64,000 bases of DNA from Ottelia alismoides (lineage: Eukaryota; Streptophyta; Magnoliopsida; Alismatales; Hydrocharitaceae): NCBI GenBank assembly GCA_037367405.1, contig JAZKJV010009628.1, positions 264,902 through 328,901 on the forward strand. The letters run 5' to 3'. This document shows positions 43,400 to 55,059 of this stretch, piece by piece. The notes beneath the pieces were generated by a model. The model did not search any database. It saw only the letters and a program-made list of their open reading frames with translations, and was not told the DNA's origin. The position numbers and the translations under genes are program-made. Every line of letters begins with the position of its first letter. Positions within the stretch are counted from its first letter, which is position 1.

Positions 43400-44378
43400 A
43401 AAGTGGGTCAAAATATTGGTATTCTTTTTGGGTAAACGGGTAGCTAACAAAAACACACTTGACAACTCTAAGGGAAAGCTTGTCAAGAGCAGGAGAAAAA
43501 TCATGAATAAAAGCTACGGAACCAAACACACGAGGTGTGAGTGAGAACAGATCCTTCTCGAGAAACCCAATTGAGAAAGGGATCTTATCTCCCAAGACAG
43601 AGGAAGGCATGCAGTTCACTAAGTAGCATGCAATGAGAACCGCACCACCCCAGTAAGTGTGAGGAGCACGACTCTGAATCAATAGGGTTCTGGTCACATC
43701 AAGCATAGTAAGCCATATTGCGATATATCGGTGATATATCTTTATCGACAGGTGATCGATATGTCGTCGATATTGTCGATATTTGCCCTTCCAAGACTAT
43801 TTTCTTCACAAAATCGTTCATATATCAATGATATAGCATTGATATATCGTTGATATATCGACAATAGATCGTATCAACACGATACTGATACTGATACCGA
43901 TGTTACCTACACGGACATCGAGTAAATGAAGGTGTTTGCGCTAGGCAACACCATTCTACTAAGAAGTATGAGCACACGAGGGTTGGTATACACTGCTAAG
44001 AGATCTGAGAAACTCAGAAAGCTAAAGGGTGCAAAAAACAAAGACATTATTAGAACGCATATACTTGACATTGGCACAAAACATTCTTTATCTCATTAAT
44101 GAAAGACCTGATTATAGACCCAACCTCATACTTATTCTTTAAGGGGAGAACCAAAGAAAGTCTAGAAAAATCATCCATAAAAACCAGATAAAAACGGTGT
44201 CCCTGGTGATCAGGAACACAACTTGGACCCGAGATATATAAATGAAGAAGCTCAAACAACTGAGAACTGCTCTGACTCTAACAAGGTGGGAAGGAGGAAT
44301 GCTAGTGCTTCCCAAGCTGGCAAACCTCGCACTGGAAGGAAGATCGCACAGAGATCTGTGGAGGACATGACACAACTT
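43400..44378 (-). pseudogene. Copia D integrase
   Basis: FGHLPL, CEVCQLGKH-like text in shifted frames, FELLHLYISGPSCVP (first Asp lost), LVFMDDFSRLS and FKNKYEVGSIIRSFINEI. After the MITE come LDVTRTLLIQSRAPHTYWGG and VNCMPSSVLGDKIPFS. Non-functional. Confidence 0.82.
43708..43918. mobile_element. Small non-autonomous relative of the 27030 hAT, inside Copia D integrase
   Basis: About 210 bp filled with GATATATCG palindromes, splitting the integrase sequence between KHLH and LDVT. One end (CACGGACAT) resembles the right end of the 6.2-kb hAT (CACGGACTTCCATG). Flanking CATAGTAA and CATCGAGTAA suggest an imperfect duplication. Boundaries are approximate. Confidence 0.7.
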
Positions 44379-45800
44379 CTACAGAGGAAGGTGGCCAAAA
44401 TGTAGGTGGTGCAGGTACGGTGAGATCGATCTAGTAGGAATGGTGGAGGCGCCAACATAAGGAGGTTGGACCAGTCTATAAAGCCACTGCTGCTCACGAC
44501 AACATCCAATTACCCTGCCCGTGAGTATGTCCTGAAACACAAGAAGCAAAGGGTCAAAAATGGCATGACAATGCAGATCCTTAGTAATCTGACTAATAGA
44601 AAGTGAGCACATCTGAAAATCATGGGTATATAAAACATTCTGAAGGTGCATGAATGGCGTCAGATACACCTTCCCTTGTTTTGTGATGGGTATGTGCATC
44701 GCATTAGCAATAACAGTCCATCTGCTAGGAGGTATAGTTATGTAAGACCTGAATTGGGCTCTGTCTCCACATAGTTGTTGGGATGCGCCGGAGTCCATGA
44801 TCCACTCTGTCATATCTGCACCGTTACTACCAGTAAAAGTGTAAGCGATACCTAAGGAGCTCAAAGAGGCTCTGCATGTGGCTGTGGTATCTGTAGATCT
44901 TGTAGTTGTAGTGCAGTCCACCGGAATTATGATCTCTCGTATACGAGAGACAATGTCATCCGGGCGTGGATCTGCCTGGGAAGTTAGAGTCTCTAAAGGC
45001 TCGATCTGTTCTGCCATACGGGCATACGTGAGGTATCCAAGTTTCAGATAACATATGCCCTCTGAGTGTCCTGGACGACGGTAGTTGGTGCAAGGACCAC
45101 GATGGCGTCCACCGCCTCTGCCACGGAGATTACGCCCTCTGAAATGGGTAGACCCTCTATTGCGAGAAGCGGCCATCGCTGAAGATGGTTGTGGGGTGGC
45201 GGTAGGCCTGCTCCATGGGAGCTATGGTCGCCTCAATAAGGAGCTATGCTCGTGCTGCATCATACTCGAAGTCGAGCGCAACCAAAAAGACTCCTACCAT
45301 CGTAGAGTTTTTTTCCATCTACTGCTCTGGGGGTGTTGTAATAGGCATGAAGCCGTAGCCGTGAAGCTTCTCGAACGTGCCACAAAGTGAGGAGTAAAAC
45401 GTGTGCAGAGGACGACCATTCTATTTGACCATGTTAATGTCAAACTGAAGCTGAAGAATCGTGGCCTCATTCTTCGCTTGGGTATAAGTGGATGCCAAAA
45501 TATCCCACATCGTCTTGGCAGTGGACTGATTCACGATGTCATTGTCTATCTCCGTGGTGAGGGTCCCAGAGAGCCAAATAAGCGCATACATGTCGTCTCG
45601 CTTCCATAAAGCATTGTCCCTAATCTTATCCCTCGCCTCCGGTTTCGTCGGAATGTGCTCCTTATTGTTGCACTACATAAGGGTAAGAAACTACAAGGAC
45701 AACTACTCATAGTTGATCCTATTCATCTTTACGATGGGAGTCGGGCCCTTGAAGACACCGAACGAAGAAAAATATCACCTTTGTTCTCTAACATAATGGT
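44379..45800 (-). pseudogene. Copia D gag and protease
   Basis: Gag runs from about 45800 (FKGPTPIVKM, HIPTKPEARDK, MWDILASTYTQAKNE, FEKLHGFMP) with stops. The frame 45176-44379 holds an Arg/Gly stretch and a knuckle CTNYRRPGHSEGIC, its second Cys changed to Tyr. It then has WIMDSGASQQLCGD with the protease Asp kept, and the YRLVQPP tail. Confidence 0.85.
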
Positions 45801-46398
45801 AGAATGACGAAAACGGAACTCAACTAGGGATGTAGATCAATCTGAGCAAGTCTACAGAATCATAACGAAGGATTGGTAATACATGTAGATTCATACAACC
45901 ATCTTCATCAGTCCCTGATGCACGTTAGGTTCGGAAAATGTGATCTACAAGTCTGAAATCACGTTTTTCCGATCAAAATCAGATCATTTTCGGGTCAAAT
46001 CAAACTGTTGGGCGACGTAAGGGACCTTGAGGTGGCCTTCGGTGGCAGGTCAGGCCATTGGATGGGCCTTGCGGCGTCAAGTGAAATCTGGAGGAGGGAT
46101 TGGTGATGATGCCCTAGGCCAACCACAAAGGGGCTGATGGCACCTAGATCACATTGCGCAGGGGCCAAGATGGGCCACTACAGCATGGAGGAGGCCTATG
46201 TGATGACGTTGGGGGCTTGCGGAGGCCCTAAGCGACAGTGTGGAGGGCCAGCGAGGGCCCTAGGCAGCGCAGTGCCCTGGTGACTGTTGCGGTGGTTTGT
46301 CGAGGTGGCAGTGTCGACACGAGGACAAGAGGTTGTGGGTTGGGTTAGGATTTCGATGGGTATAGGAACTTCGATCTAGGCTTGTCGCTTTGATACCA

Positions 46399-46545
46399 TG
46401 TGGAGATGCAAGAATTAATTTTATATAATGTGGTCCAAGGGTTCTCTTATATTATATAGGAGATTAACCTATTGGGCAATTACATAAAGAAGACATGAGA
46501 AATGAAAAATACACAAATGATATTAAAGATATCTAATATCTCACA
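46399..46545 (-). repeat. Copia D 5' LTR
   Basis: On the minus strand TGTGAGATATTAG to TCTCCACA, 147 bp, with CCTATATAATATAAGAGAACC as promoter core, then the primer site. Leader 46386-45800 contains GC-rich runs without coding similarity. Confidence 0.8.
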
Positions 46546-47650
46546 ACTGGCTCACAAACAACTACTAGGTTATCAACTGCATGACCAACAATGTTGAGCC
46601 ACATATTGCCATGAATCTTCTATTTAAGGTCAGGACTAATGAGATGTGGGAGGATCTTGAACATACGTACTCCTAGAAGATGAAGTCACATCTTACTGAC
46701 ATCTACAGGCAGATCTGATCTGCATCTCATGATGATTTACCCTAGTGGAGTGCTACATGCATCTCACTAGCATGTACGAGGAGCTTGCAATCTTGCATCC
46801 CTCATGTTGTACCAAACATGTAGATGAGCGTTTGGACTGGCAAGCGTATTCCTTTCTTAATGGCCCTATATCTTAGATATCAGGCAATGGATGAGCAATT
46901 TCTGATATCCGATACACTGCCAACGCTGAAGATCATCTTTGAACGTCTCGAAGAACTGGAGACATATATTGGATGGCCTTCTACTTTACCTCCTACAGAG
47001 AACTTTGTTCACGTTGCATCATTTGGGAGAGGATAACAGAGCTTTCGAGGAAGTTGTGGATGAGAATTTGACTGTAGATGATATTTTACTGCTCCTCAGT
47101 ACCCATAGTGCATTCACTGTAGTCGTTGGAACCACCGTCTGAACGATGCTGGCAGAAGTTTTGCGTACCTTCTTATCTAGCCAATAATGCCTATGAAGAT
47201 GCCTGTGAAGATGCCTATGAGGTTGAAGAGACGTCTCATGGGTGGAAAGATGGTACATCTCAACGATGCAGATTACTCCCGCTTGATGTAGATTCTCCAA
47301 ACTCCTCGACCCGTTTTTTTTTCTTCTAGTGAGATTACCACTGCTGCCATGGCTACTCCTTCTGATAAAGTAGCCAACTCGGTGACCCCTACTGCTCTTG
47401 CTTGAATCATTGACTCTGGATCCTCTATTCATCTGATTGGAGAAGGTAGTTTACGAACCTTCTCCAAACCCTCTTCCTCGATGAAGTCGGTTCGGGTCGC
47501 CAATGGGACTCACTCGTCAGTTACTAATGTCGGATTCATGGATTTCTCCTCCAAGCTCTGACTATTTGGGGTTCGCCGTGCAAAATACATATATGACTCC
47601 GAAGGGTTACAGGACTCCAACAAGAAAACACAATAACTTTAACAGATTTG
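46546..47650 (+). pseudogene. Copia E gag and protease remnants
   Basis: Gag blocks: TNEMWEDLEHTYS, then TDIYRQI, MYEEL and a 70-codon frame at 46824-47036 (YQAMDEQFLISDTLPTLKII). The protease motif reads IIDSGSSIHLIG near 47405, keeping the Asp, followed by VRVANGTHSSVTNVG. Multiple stops. It fades out near 47650. Confidence 0.75.
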
Positions 47651-48121
47651 ATATTTAGTGTAATCATGTAGCAAATTTTCTTGATTGGGATTTAGTCATC
47701 GTTACAGGAATTCAACATGCAGGGATTATTCTTCTTCCAATAAAATATGGATGACTGCTACTGTGGCCATATGGGAAGCCACTACTCCTTCAAAAGAAAA
47801 AAACATATCCCAATTCGCAACCCAGAATTTGTGCATATGGTATTGGTAGCTTGGTTTCGAAACTAAAATGGATACATGTATTCAAGGATAGAAGAGCGTG
47901 GCAACTCTGGCAATAGTTGACAATGGATCCAATCGAAGTATCATGCTAAATGTAGGTAATTTCATTGGGAGGACAACGATGATCATAAACTCTTGTAGCC
48001 ATATGACTGACTAATTTAAAATAGCAGCATCTCCTACTACCATAATCAAAAATCATGACAAACAAGAAGAAAATAACATAACTAAAAGACATTAGGGGGG
48101 TAAAAAATATGGAGATCATAC
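47651..48121. other. Intron sequence after ERG exon 2
   Basis: AT-rich, no coding similarity. Directly follows the exon 2 donor GTATGA in gene sense. The expected DTPG exon is not here. Confidence 0.5.
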
Positions 48122-48211
48122 AATTTGAGTGTTTCCTTGAGTTAACACACCAAGCATTTCATGCGTAGTTGTATTAGTCTTCCTAGAAACAGCAGTGACC
48201 TTCCTCCCTAC
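48122..48211 (-). CDS. ERG: ERG exon 2: switch I / G2 region
   Basis: These 90 bases encode 30 residues beginning VGRKVTAVSRKTNTTTHE and ending GNTQI. This is the G2 effector region of ERA GTPases, with the SRKTNTTTH block strongly conserved in the plant family. The acceptor is TGTCAG and the donor GTATGA, both phase 0. It joins exon 1 (..SSLTNTM) in frame. The next residues should be CFFDTPG, but I find no exon for them. The exon sits 12 kb from exon 1 and nearly 39 kb from the next recognised exon, which makes it easy to miss by automated annotation. Confidence 0.88.
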
Positions 48212-49079
48212 CTGACAAAAGAAAGTAAGGTAAGAAAAAAGACAAGCAGTTGAAACTTTCTAAAAACTAAACAATATATACAAAAATAACAATTCTAAGT
48301 ACCAAAAACAGCATTTTCCTATGTATGTTCCTGAGACCAAGGAATATTTAATTGATAAAAGTTGTGATAAGTATTAAACATTTTTTGAATCAAGATAAAT
48401 ATTAAACATTGGTTTAGTTAGAGCTACATATTTACATAAAACCATGTACATCTCCCAAAATAGAGAGTAATGGCCAATACCTTCGTTCTCCAGTTTCGTG
48501 GCTGACACAAGCATCACTACTCGAGAATGGGGGGCATGCGAGTGGAGCAAATGAAGCCAGCGGGGGTGGAACACAAAGAGGCAGAGAAGCAAGAGATTCC
48601 TAGGAAAGATTGAAGGAGACTGCTGAGGAGGTGGCGGAGGAGTAAGGCGGAGGTGATGGGTGGCAAGAGCAGAAGAGAGAGGGCAGGCCGCGGAAAGAGG
48701 CAAAAGGAAGAGGTAAAGGTAACACGGTAGGGGCGAAATCGGTAGGGTGGGAATAGAGAAAAAAAGAGGGAGGGAGCGCGGATGGGTTAGTAGCAACAGC
48801 ACCAAAAGCAGGTAAAGGGAGAGCTCAACGATCTCTACATATCATTTAAGCTTTGAAATTAGGTCCATCTCCACTAAATTCATTAAACAGCACCTTGTTC
48901 CACGTCAAAACAAAGCCTGATTTTGTAGCCAATCTAAGAAAGAGATAAAGGATTCGCTGACAAATAGGCATGCTTTAGCTCACTTTATGGACAATTTCAT
49001 GCATTTGTATCCACCCCCGTGAATATTCAAAGAGATAAAGAAAATCTAAGCTGTTTTAAAAAAGGCAAGGAAGCTTACT
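48212..49079. other. Intron sequence with a GC-richer patch
   Basis: Between 48480 and 48800 base composition rises and a minus-strand 143-codon frame appears (Pro/Leu-rich, no domain). I cannot assign it; a leader or promoter scrap from a mobile element is possible. Confidence 0.4.
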
Positions 49080-49510
49080 AAAAAGTACTAAACAACCACT
49101 TCTTTTAAACTCGCTTAAATCAAACTCCACTAGTAAAAGGAGTTGCAAATCACCAAAAAGCATCCAGATAGCAGCAGCATGGCTCTGCATCCAAACTGCC
49201 CAAACAACCGCAACGATCGCTGCCTCTCAAAATGGAGTTGCGCCTCTCCAGAGCCAACAAATATTCACATCCCAAAAAGAAGCCCAGAATGTCTACCATG
49301 AAAAAAGGTCAAAAATCAGCCCAATCCCTATATCACTCCAATGACCAAAGAGCACCTAAAAAGCAAGTGGCATAAGTCCTCCTGATCAGCCTCACATAGA
49401 GGGCAGATCAAGATTGGATCCAGGGGCCACCTACTTTTACATAACCTAGTCACCAATCTTGATAGGAAAGGAGGGTGCCACGCACATAAGTCAGTCTCTG
49501 GATTCAATGA
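49080..49510 (-). pseudogene. LINE ORF2 C-terminal fragment with zinc domain
   Basis: On the minus strand: LCVRHPPFLSRLVTRL-like text, then PILICPLCEADQEDLCHLLF and RCSLVIGVI. CPLCEADQEDLCHLLFRC matches the CxxC..H..C zinc domain found after plant LINE reverse transcriptases. The rest of this LINE is not adjacent. Confidence 0.7.
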
Positions 49511-50414
49511 TCTTCCACCAGTTCTAGGAGCTCCAACAGCTCATCAAAGTGTTGATCACAGAGAGGCAATACAAAGGTGGGAAGACTACAATGCCTTCCG
49601 AAGTTGTACTGTTTGAGTAATTTGCCACCACAACACCAAGGTACACAATGAGAGTAAAATATATATAATTCTATGTGCACAAATGCATAATCCCGAAAAG
49701 TATGGATTATATATATGTACCATAATAAAAAAAGTTGAAAATATGAGTTGAATCGCAAAATTATGTACCTACAGTGTGGGCAGACAACGGTTAACATCCA
49801 AATTGCCCCATCTAGCATTGCCGAGAGCCACCAGCACCGACTGGGCTCCCATATAACAGGTAAAGAATGAGTGCGAACTTAGTAACGAAAGGGAAACTAT
49901 TTATGTTTAATTAAACAAGCAAGCGATGTTTAAAATTTATAGGTGGTTTAAGCGCAGATCATGCTGCATGTTCAGCCTTCCTATACAGCTGTGGATCTGC
50001 GGATAATACATCACTGGGATCCGAGGAGCCTCTGTGAGTGCTTGTGCTGCCATAACTAGTACAGAAAAGTTCCTAATCTACCCATAAGCTATCCATTTTA
50101 TCTTTCCATGCATTATACATCCCCAAAATAATGAGAATTTCCATTATTTACCTAACTCGATTCCTGTACCAAATCCCAACCAACAGTGGAATGGATTTCA
50201 ATTACAAGGCCAACCCATAGTCTGTCTGTAATTAAATTTCATAACAACAATTTGGTAACAATTTCCGGAAAAAATATCAAAGACAATTTCATCATTTCTC
50301 GTCCACGCCTCCACAAAATGCTACTAAACATCTATTCAAAACTAGTAACTACCTATGGAAATATCTAGTACATCTTTTTTTTAGAAGAGTGTAGTCCCAA
50401 GTTAGGACCCATAT
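49511..50414. other. Intron sequence, nothing recognised
   Basis: AT-rich, without paired repeats or coding similarity. A 104-codon minus frame at 49818-49504 looks like chance. Confidence 0.4.
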
Positions 50415-52913
50415 GGGTGAAATGGGTCTGGCAGCCAATTGGCAGCCCCCATGAGTTTTTGACAGTTGGATATCATCAACGGTTGAGATAATTTGTTTTT
50501 TTCTGTCTCCAGATTTGGTCCCATCTGTCATTCGAGCTGCTCATCTTCCCCCTCCGTGCATCTTTACCCCACCCTCTCCATAAAGACCACGCCATCGTAC
50601 GCCTCCTCTCCTTTCTTGATCAGGTATCCACCGTCCTTCCAGCATGGGGTTGCCGCCATCGCGTGACTCCTCCATCGGGTGGCCACCACTGCAGGGCTTC
50701 CTTCCGCCACCAAGTTGCCTACATTGCGGGCCTCCCTCTGACATCGGGTTGCCGGCATTTCGGGGCTTCTTTCCACCATCATGAGATCAGTAGTTTGTCG
50801 ATTTGAGGCATCTGGTACTAACCAACAACTCAATCTGGTGTGCATCATGTATTCTGCAAATAGGATATGCTGCTTTCAGACTTTGGATCTGATATTCCGA
50901 GCCATCTTGGACATCTACTAACGGTAGGTCAATGAATACAATCCAATTTGACAAACTTGGACAATTTAACCAAATTGAGAAGCGATAAAGTTCAAGAGGA
51001 TGGATCGTTTGCAAATATCTTGCCCACCTCCCTAGGGATGAAAGATGCAACGTCTCAATGCCCTGGGACTATTTTTGTGGGAGGACAGGCCCCAAAAGCG
51101 GGTGCTATATTAGAGATAGATGAAAATTTCTAGTTTGGGCATCAACATCTTGACATTTTTGAATGGCATGGCATGTTGTGTGAGTCCTTGGAGTGCAATA
51201 GATTGCTGCAGAACCTCCCAGAGGTAACATTGAAGCGCACGATGTAGGGAGAAATATCTTTGAAATGCTTGGTGGTGTCCATATCTGAACATGTTTGATT
51301 TGTGAATATAAATTGACAGTGAGAGATATATCGATTTTTTTAAGTTGATTTAGAACAGAATCTGTCGAGACCATTAGGTCACAATCCAATGAAGGTATTC
51401 TCTAATATTCATCGGGTTGATGTTCATCCCTACATCATTGCTATAATCATTAAGGATTTAAATTAAAAGCTAGGAGAATTGGTTTCCTTCTTGAAATGGG
51501 CTTGGATATCATGTTGAGACATCAGGAGATTTAAAAGTCGACACGACAACATCACTGGTGACGACAACAATGGGTGATCCCCTAAAACACGTATTATCCA
51601 CCAAACTTGAATATCTAACAACTTAATTGAGATGATACAAATTAATCCAAGTTAGTAATTCATCCTTTAATCAGTTGTAGATCCACGTTGAAGATAACTG
51701 ATATTATTTTGCTCATCTCATTAAACTTCCTATAAATTATGACCTTTTGATAACTATATTTTCATATATCAATTTAATCAATAGTTTAACATTCCCTACT
51801 TGATCTACACAAGACCCATAAATGAGCTCTAGTGCATTGAAAGATATATCTTACAATGGATTGTTTTATTAAATAGTTTATTAAATACAATTACAATATG
51901 TATCAGGTTCCAACATATTATGCTAAGGTAGAAAAATATATCTGCAGACACTTCACGAATTATTCAGTTGTCTCCAAAATCTGCAGGCAACATGATGTGG
52001 AAGGGAGGCTGCTATGCCAACGACCCAATGTGGAAATGCCTTGATGATACCCCACCCTCCTAGAGGTTGAGCGACCGCCACGGCGCCACCGCAGCTGCCT
52101 TCGACATTTCGATATCTTGGCATTTGTATACTCAACCGCATGTTTGCATACATGCCATCCTCATAAGCCTTGTCCATGTCATTTCTGTTGGCAATGGGAT
52201 TTTCCCATTTGGTGTAGGTGGTTATGTTAATTATCATGCATTAACTTTTCTCAAAAAAACTTATCACGCATTGACATTTATGTTTATTTGTATATACACA
52301 TGGTTGATTGGCTGTCCAAGAAATAAATTGATTTCCTTTTTATGGGGGAGTTCAATATCATTTTTACGCAAGCAAATCGTTTAATTAAAGACATCGAAAA
52401 ATGGGGAAGGGAGTTCAAGTTCTTTACAGGTAAAAGTGAGACAGAATGAGGCTGCCCACAAAATAAGAATCAACCAAGGGAAGGAGAGGTACAATAAGTC
52501 CATAGCCAAGGATATAATTGTGCAAGACAAGCAGAACAAAAGAGACACCACCTACTGGGTAGCACTCCCGCATCAAGCAACCCGATGTCGGAGGGAAGCC
52601 CGCGATGCAGGCAACCTAGTAGCGGAAGGAAGCCCTGCAGTGGTGGCCACGTGATGGAGAAAGGGACATGTGATAGCGGCAACCCCGTGCCGGAAGGACA
52701 ATGGAGACCCGCTCTAGAAAGAAGAGGAGGCGTATGCAGGTGTTGTCTCTGTGGAGAGGGGTGGGGAAAAGATGCACAAAAGGGAAAGATTGGCAGCCCA
52801 AGTGACAGATGGGACCGAATCTGGAGACAAAAAAACAAATTATCTAAACGGTTGATGATATCCAACGGTCACAAACTCGTGGGGGCTGCCAATTGGGGTA
52901 GCTCCATTTAACC
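50415..52913. mobile_element. Long-TIR Mutator-like element
   Basis: Inverted repeats of about 375 bp (50415-50790 and 52535-52913) share AATTGGCAGCCCCCA, GTTGGATATCATCAAC, CAGATTTGGTCCCATCTGTC, ACGCCTCCTCT and GTGGCCACCACTGCAGGGCT. The interior (1.75 kb) is mostly AT-rich with no transposase. Two moderately GC-rich patches (50800-51280 and 52000-52200) could be captured host sequence, but I recognise no domain. Target duplications are ambiguous (ACCCATAT versus GTACATAT), so the ends are approximate. Confidence 0.8.
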
Positions 52914-52969
52914 GTACATATATTACATTATTATACATAAGACATGCCAAATGAAGAGCAGAGGAATAT

Positions 52970-53763
52970 ACGTCCATTCATGGCATATCAAAATGCCCTG
53001 AGATGAACAAAAGGAACCGTACAACCCTCATGGAGTTGCCACAAAATGTCCAAATAGAGCTCCACAAAACAACACCATCCTTAGCCACAGGATACCAACA
53101 CCTTCCCACATTTTCATTGGAGCATGTATTTTCAAAACAGATGGCCCATATCTTCCATCTCAAATCTGTGCCTCAGACAAAGTAAGTCCCAAATTCGAAA
53201 CATCTTGCCTCTTCACACCTTTGTGAGCAGACATCTATGTCTTGCAAGTCAAAGGAAGACCTTAATTCTCCATGGTTTATGTTCCACTAAAGAAACAAGC
53301 AATCTCATCAAAAGTCCTCATTCACCATAATACGTGAGCAATCGAGAGCTCTATATGAATTATTGATTGACTATACCCAATGATCTCTCCCAGAAGAGAG
53401 ATTGTCAATGGCATCTAGCTCAGTCGTCATGTAATGGAAATTCGTCATTCTGCTCAGAAAATTATATCATAAAGGAGGGCGCCCACTACCTACCAACCAG
53501 GGTTGGACCACCGTAATTCCCCGATCATCGGAGAGGGCAAACAATATGGGATAGCATTCACAAAGCGAGCCTGAAACTGTCCAGTCGTCTAACCAGAATC
53601 GACATAAATTAGCATTGCCTACCAACGATTTAAGCAGATTTACCATCTCTGGAATGATATTGGATATATCTTGCCATAGAGAGGACATTCCATCTTCTCG
53701 GTGACATGTAAAAAATCCACTAGGGGAGAGAAGATGGAGAGCTCTCGTCGTTGGAGATAGCAC
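52970..53763 (-). pseudogene. LINE ORF2 C-terminal fragment, minus strand
   Basis: From 53763 downwards: LWQDISNIIPEMVNLLKSLV, then NLCRFWLDDWTVSGSLCECY and PILFALSDDRGIT, the region following the thumb in plant LINEs. Lower down, WRIKVFL-LARHRCLLTKV and RWKIWAICFENTCSN precede the zinc-domain region. Stops and shifts throughout. It ends head-to-head with the plus-strand LINE at 53780. Confidence 0.75.
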
Positions 53764-53849
53764 CTTAGGTGGGAGGTGCGGTCAGGGTTAATGTTTGAAG
53801 CGAGGGCAGTCACGGGCTACTTCAAGGGCATGAGCAGACGTCTCCCACA

Positions 53850-54757
53850 TTGCGGGTTGCGTTGGTTAGGCTAGGGATGAGTCAATTGCAGGAGCTGGAT
53901 GGTGTGGCTTGGATGAGGCGTTTTGAGGTGTTGGAGGTCCGAGAGGCCTTTTTTGGCCTTAACCCAGATGGATGCTCAAGGCCGGATGGGTTTCCAGCCC
54001 TCTTCTACAGCGAATTGCGGGACTTGATTGCCGATGAGATTCAAGATGTTCTGGTCGAGTTTGAAGACGGAAACTTTGGATTTGACAGGCTTAACCTCCC
54101 ATTTGTCTTTCTCCTTCCGAAGAAGGACGTGGCAACTAGAATTGAGGACTATAGGGCTATTGCCATGTCCAACGTGATATATCTTATTGCAGCCAAGGTC
54201 ATGGCTAACCGCCTGAGGGGGTAGTATCCAAGATTATATCGTCGGTACAGAGTGCTTTCTTATCGGGTCGGCAACTTATAGCCAGTGTTGTTGCAGCCTC
54301 GGAGATTGTAGCAGGTTGGCGTAGGAGAGTTATGGGTTATATAGAAGGTAGATTTTTTGAAGGTCTACAACTACATGGATTGACAGTTCATCCGGGCTTC
54401 ATTACACATGAGGGGTTTTCATGAGAAACGGATATCATGGAAGAAGAGGTGTGTTACAACCTCGTCGTGTGCAGTGCTTGTGAATGGGCAGTCAAAAAGA
54501 GGTTTCTTCCGTCTGAAGCGAGGGGTTTGCAATGGTGTCCTCTGGTACCTTTGTTTTTTGTGTTAGTGACGGATGCTCTAACGATTATGGTTGACCGAGC
54601 AATTTCGGAGGGTTTCTGCAATGGGTATTCGAGGGATGACATCTCCATGCCCATCCTTCAATATGCAGATGACACGAACCTCTTCATGGAGGGCGGTCGG
54701 GCAGTTGCAGAGGTTCCTCAACGGTTTTGGACATCTTTAGAGATGTCTCGAGGTTGA
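53850..54757 (+). pseudogene. LINE reverse transcriptase domain
   Basis: LNPDGCSRPDGFPALFYSEL, FVFLLPKKD, YRAIAMSNVIYLIAAKVMAN, QSAFLSGRQLI, RGLQWCPLVPLFFVLVTDAL and the catalytic LQYADDTNLFM at 54655-54690. The YADD motif is intact, but the frame changes after 54224 and again near 54760. Confidence 0.88.
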
Positions 54758-55059
54758 GATTGAACAGGGATAAGACAGAATTCGTTCCTTTTTGGCTTGG
54801 TGGAAGTGGAGATAGACTCGTGCGCGAGATGGTCGTGGTCTCCTCGTAGGGACCTGCCACTGTGATACCTTGGTGTACCTCTGGAGGCCCACCGATAGCA
54901 CATCGCCGACTGGCTACCGGTGATTGAAAAGTTGGAGCAGAAGCATGCAATCTGAAGATGAGGTGCGGGAGGCATGACTGATCTTGGGTTGCCCAACAGC
55001 TGGGTTACCAATCACATACTTGGGTCCCCCCCTCGTGGCGAGGAGGCCAAAAAACGTGA

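Larger units (their letters stand above)
41579..46545 (-). mobile_element. Copia D, minus strand, 3' end missing
   Basis: On the minus strand: 5' LTR (46545-46399), primer site TGGTATCAAAGC (46398-46387), GC-rich leader, gag, protease, integrase (with a MITE at 43708-43918), reverse transcriptase and RNase H ending abruptly at 41579. No 3' LTR follows. It resembles Copia C more than A or B. It lies in the same orientation as the ERG gene. Confidence 0.85.
40907..47650 (+). mobile_element. Copia E, 5' part only, split by Copia D
   Basis: A 5' LTR and leader (40907-about 41578) and gag plus protease remnants (46546-47650) lie on the plus strand on either side of minus-strand Copia D. The gag text is a different subfamily from A-D. 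Everything after protease, including the 3' LTR, is missing. The join between its two halves across Copia D is inferred from order and strand, because no shared junction sequence is visible. Confidence 0.65.

Noticed and set aside
48374..48805. Minus-strand 143-codon Pro/Leu-rich frame in ERG intron 1
   Set aside because: No domain, and it covers an AT-to-GC composition change; it could be chance. Noted as a GC patch only.
50800..51280. Leucine-rich-repeat-like text inside the long-TIR Mutator element
   Set aside because: Only scattered Leu spacing in different frames; too weak to call a resistance-gene fragment.
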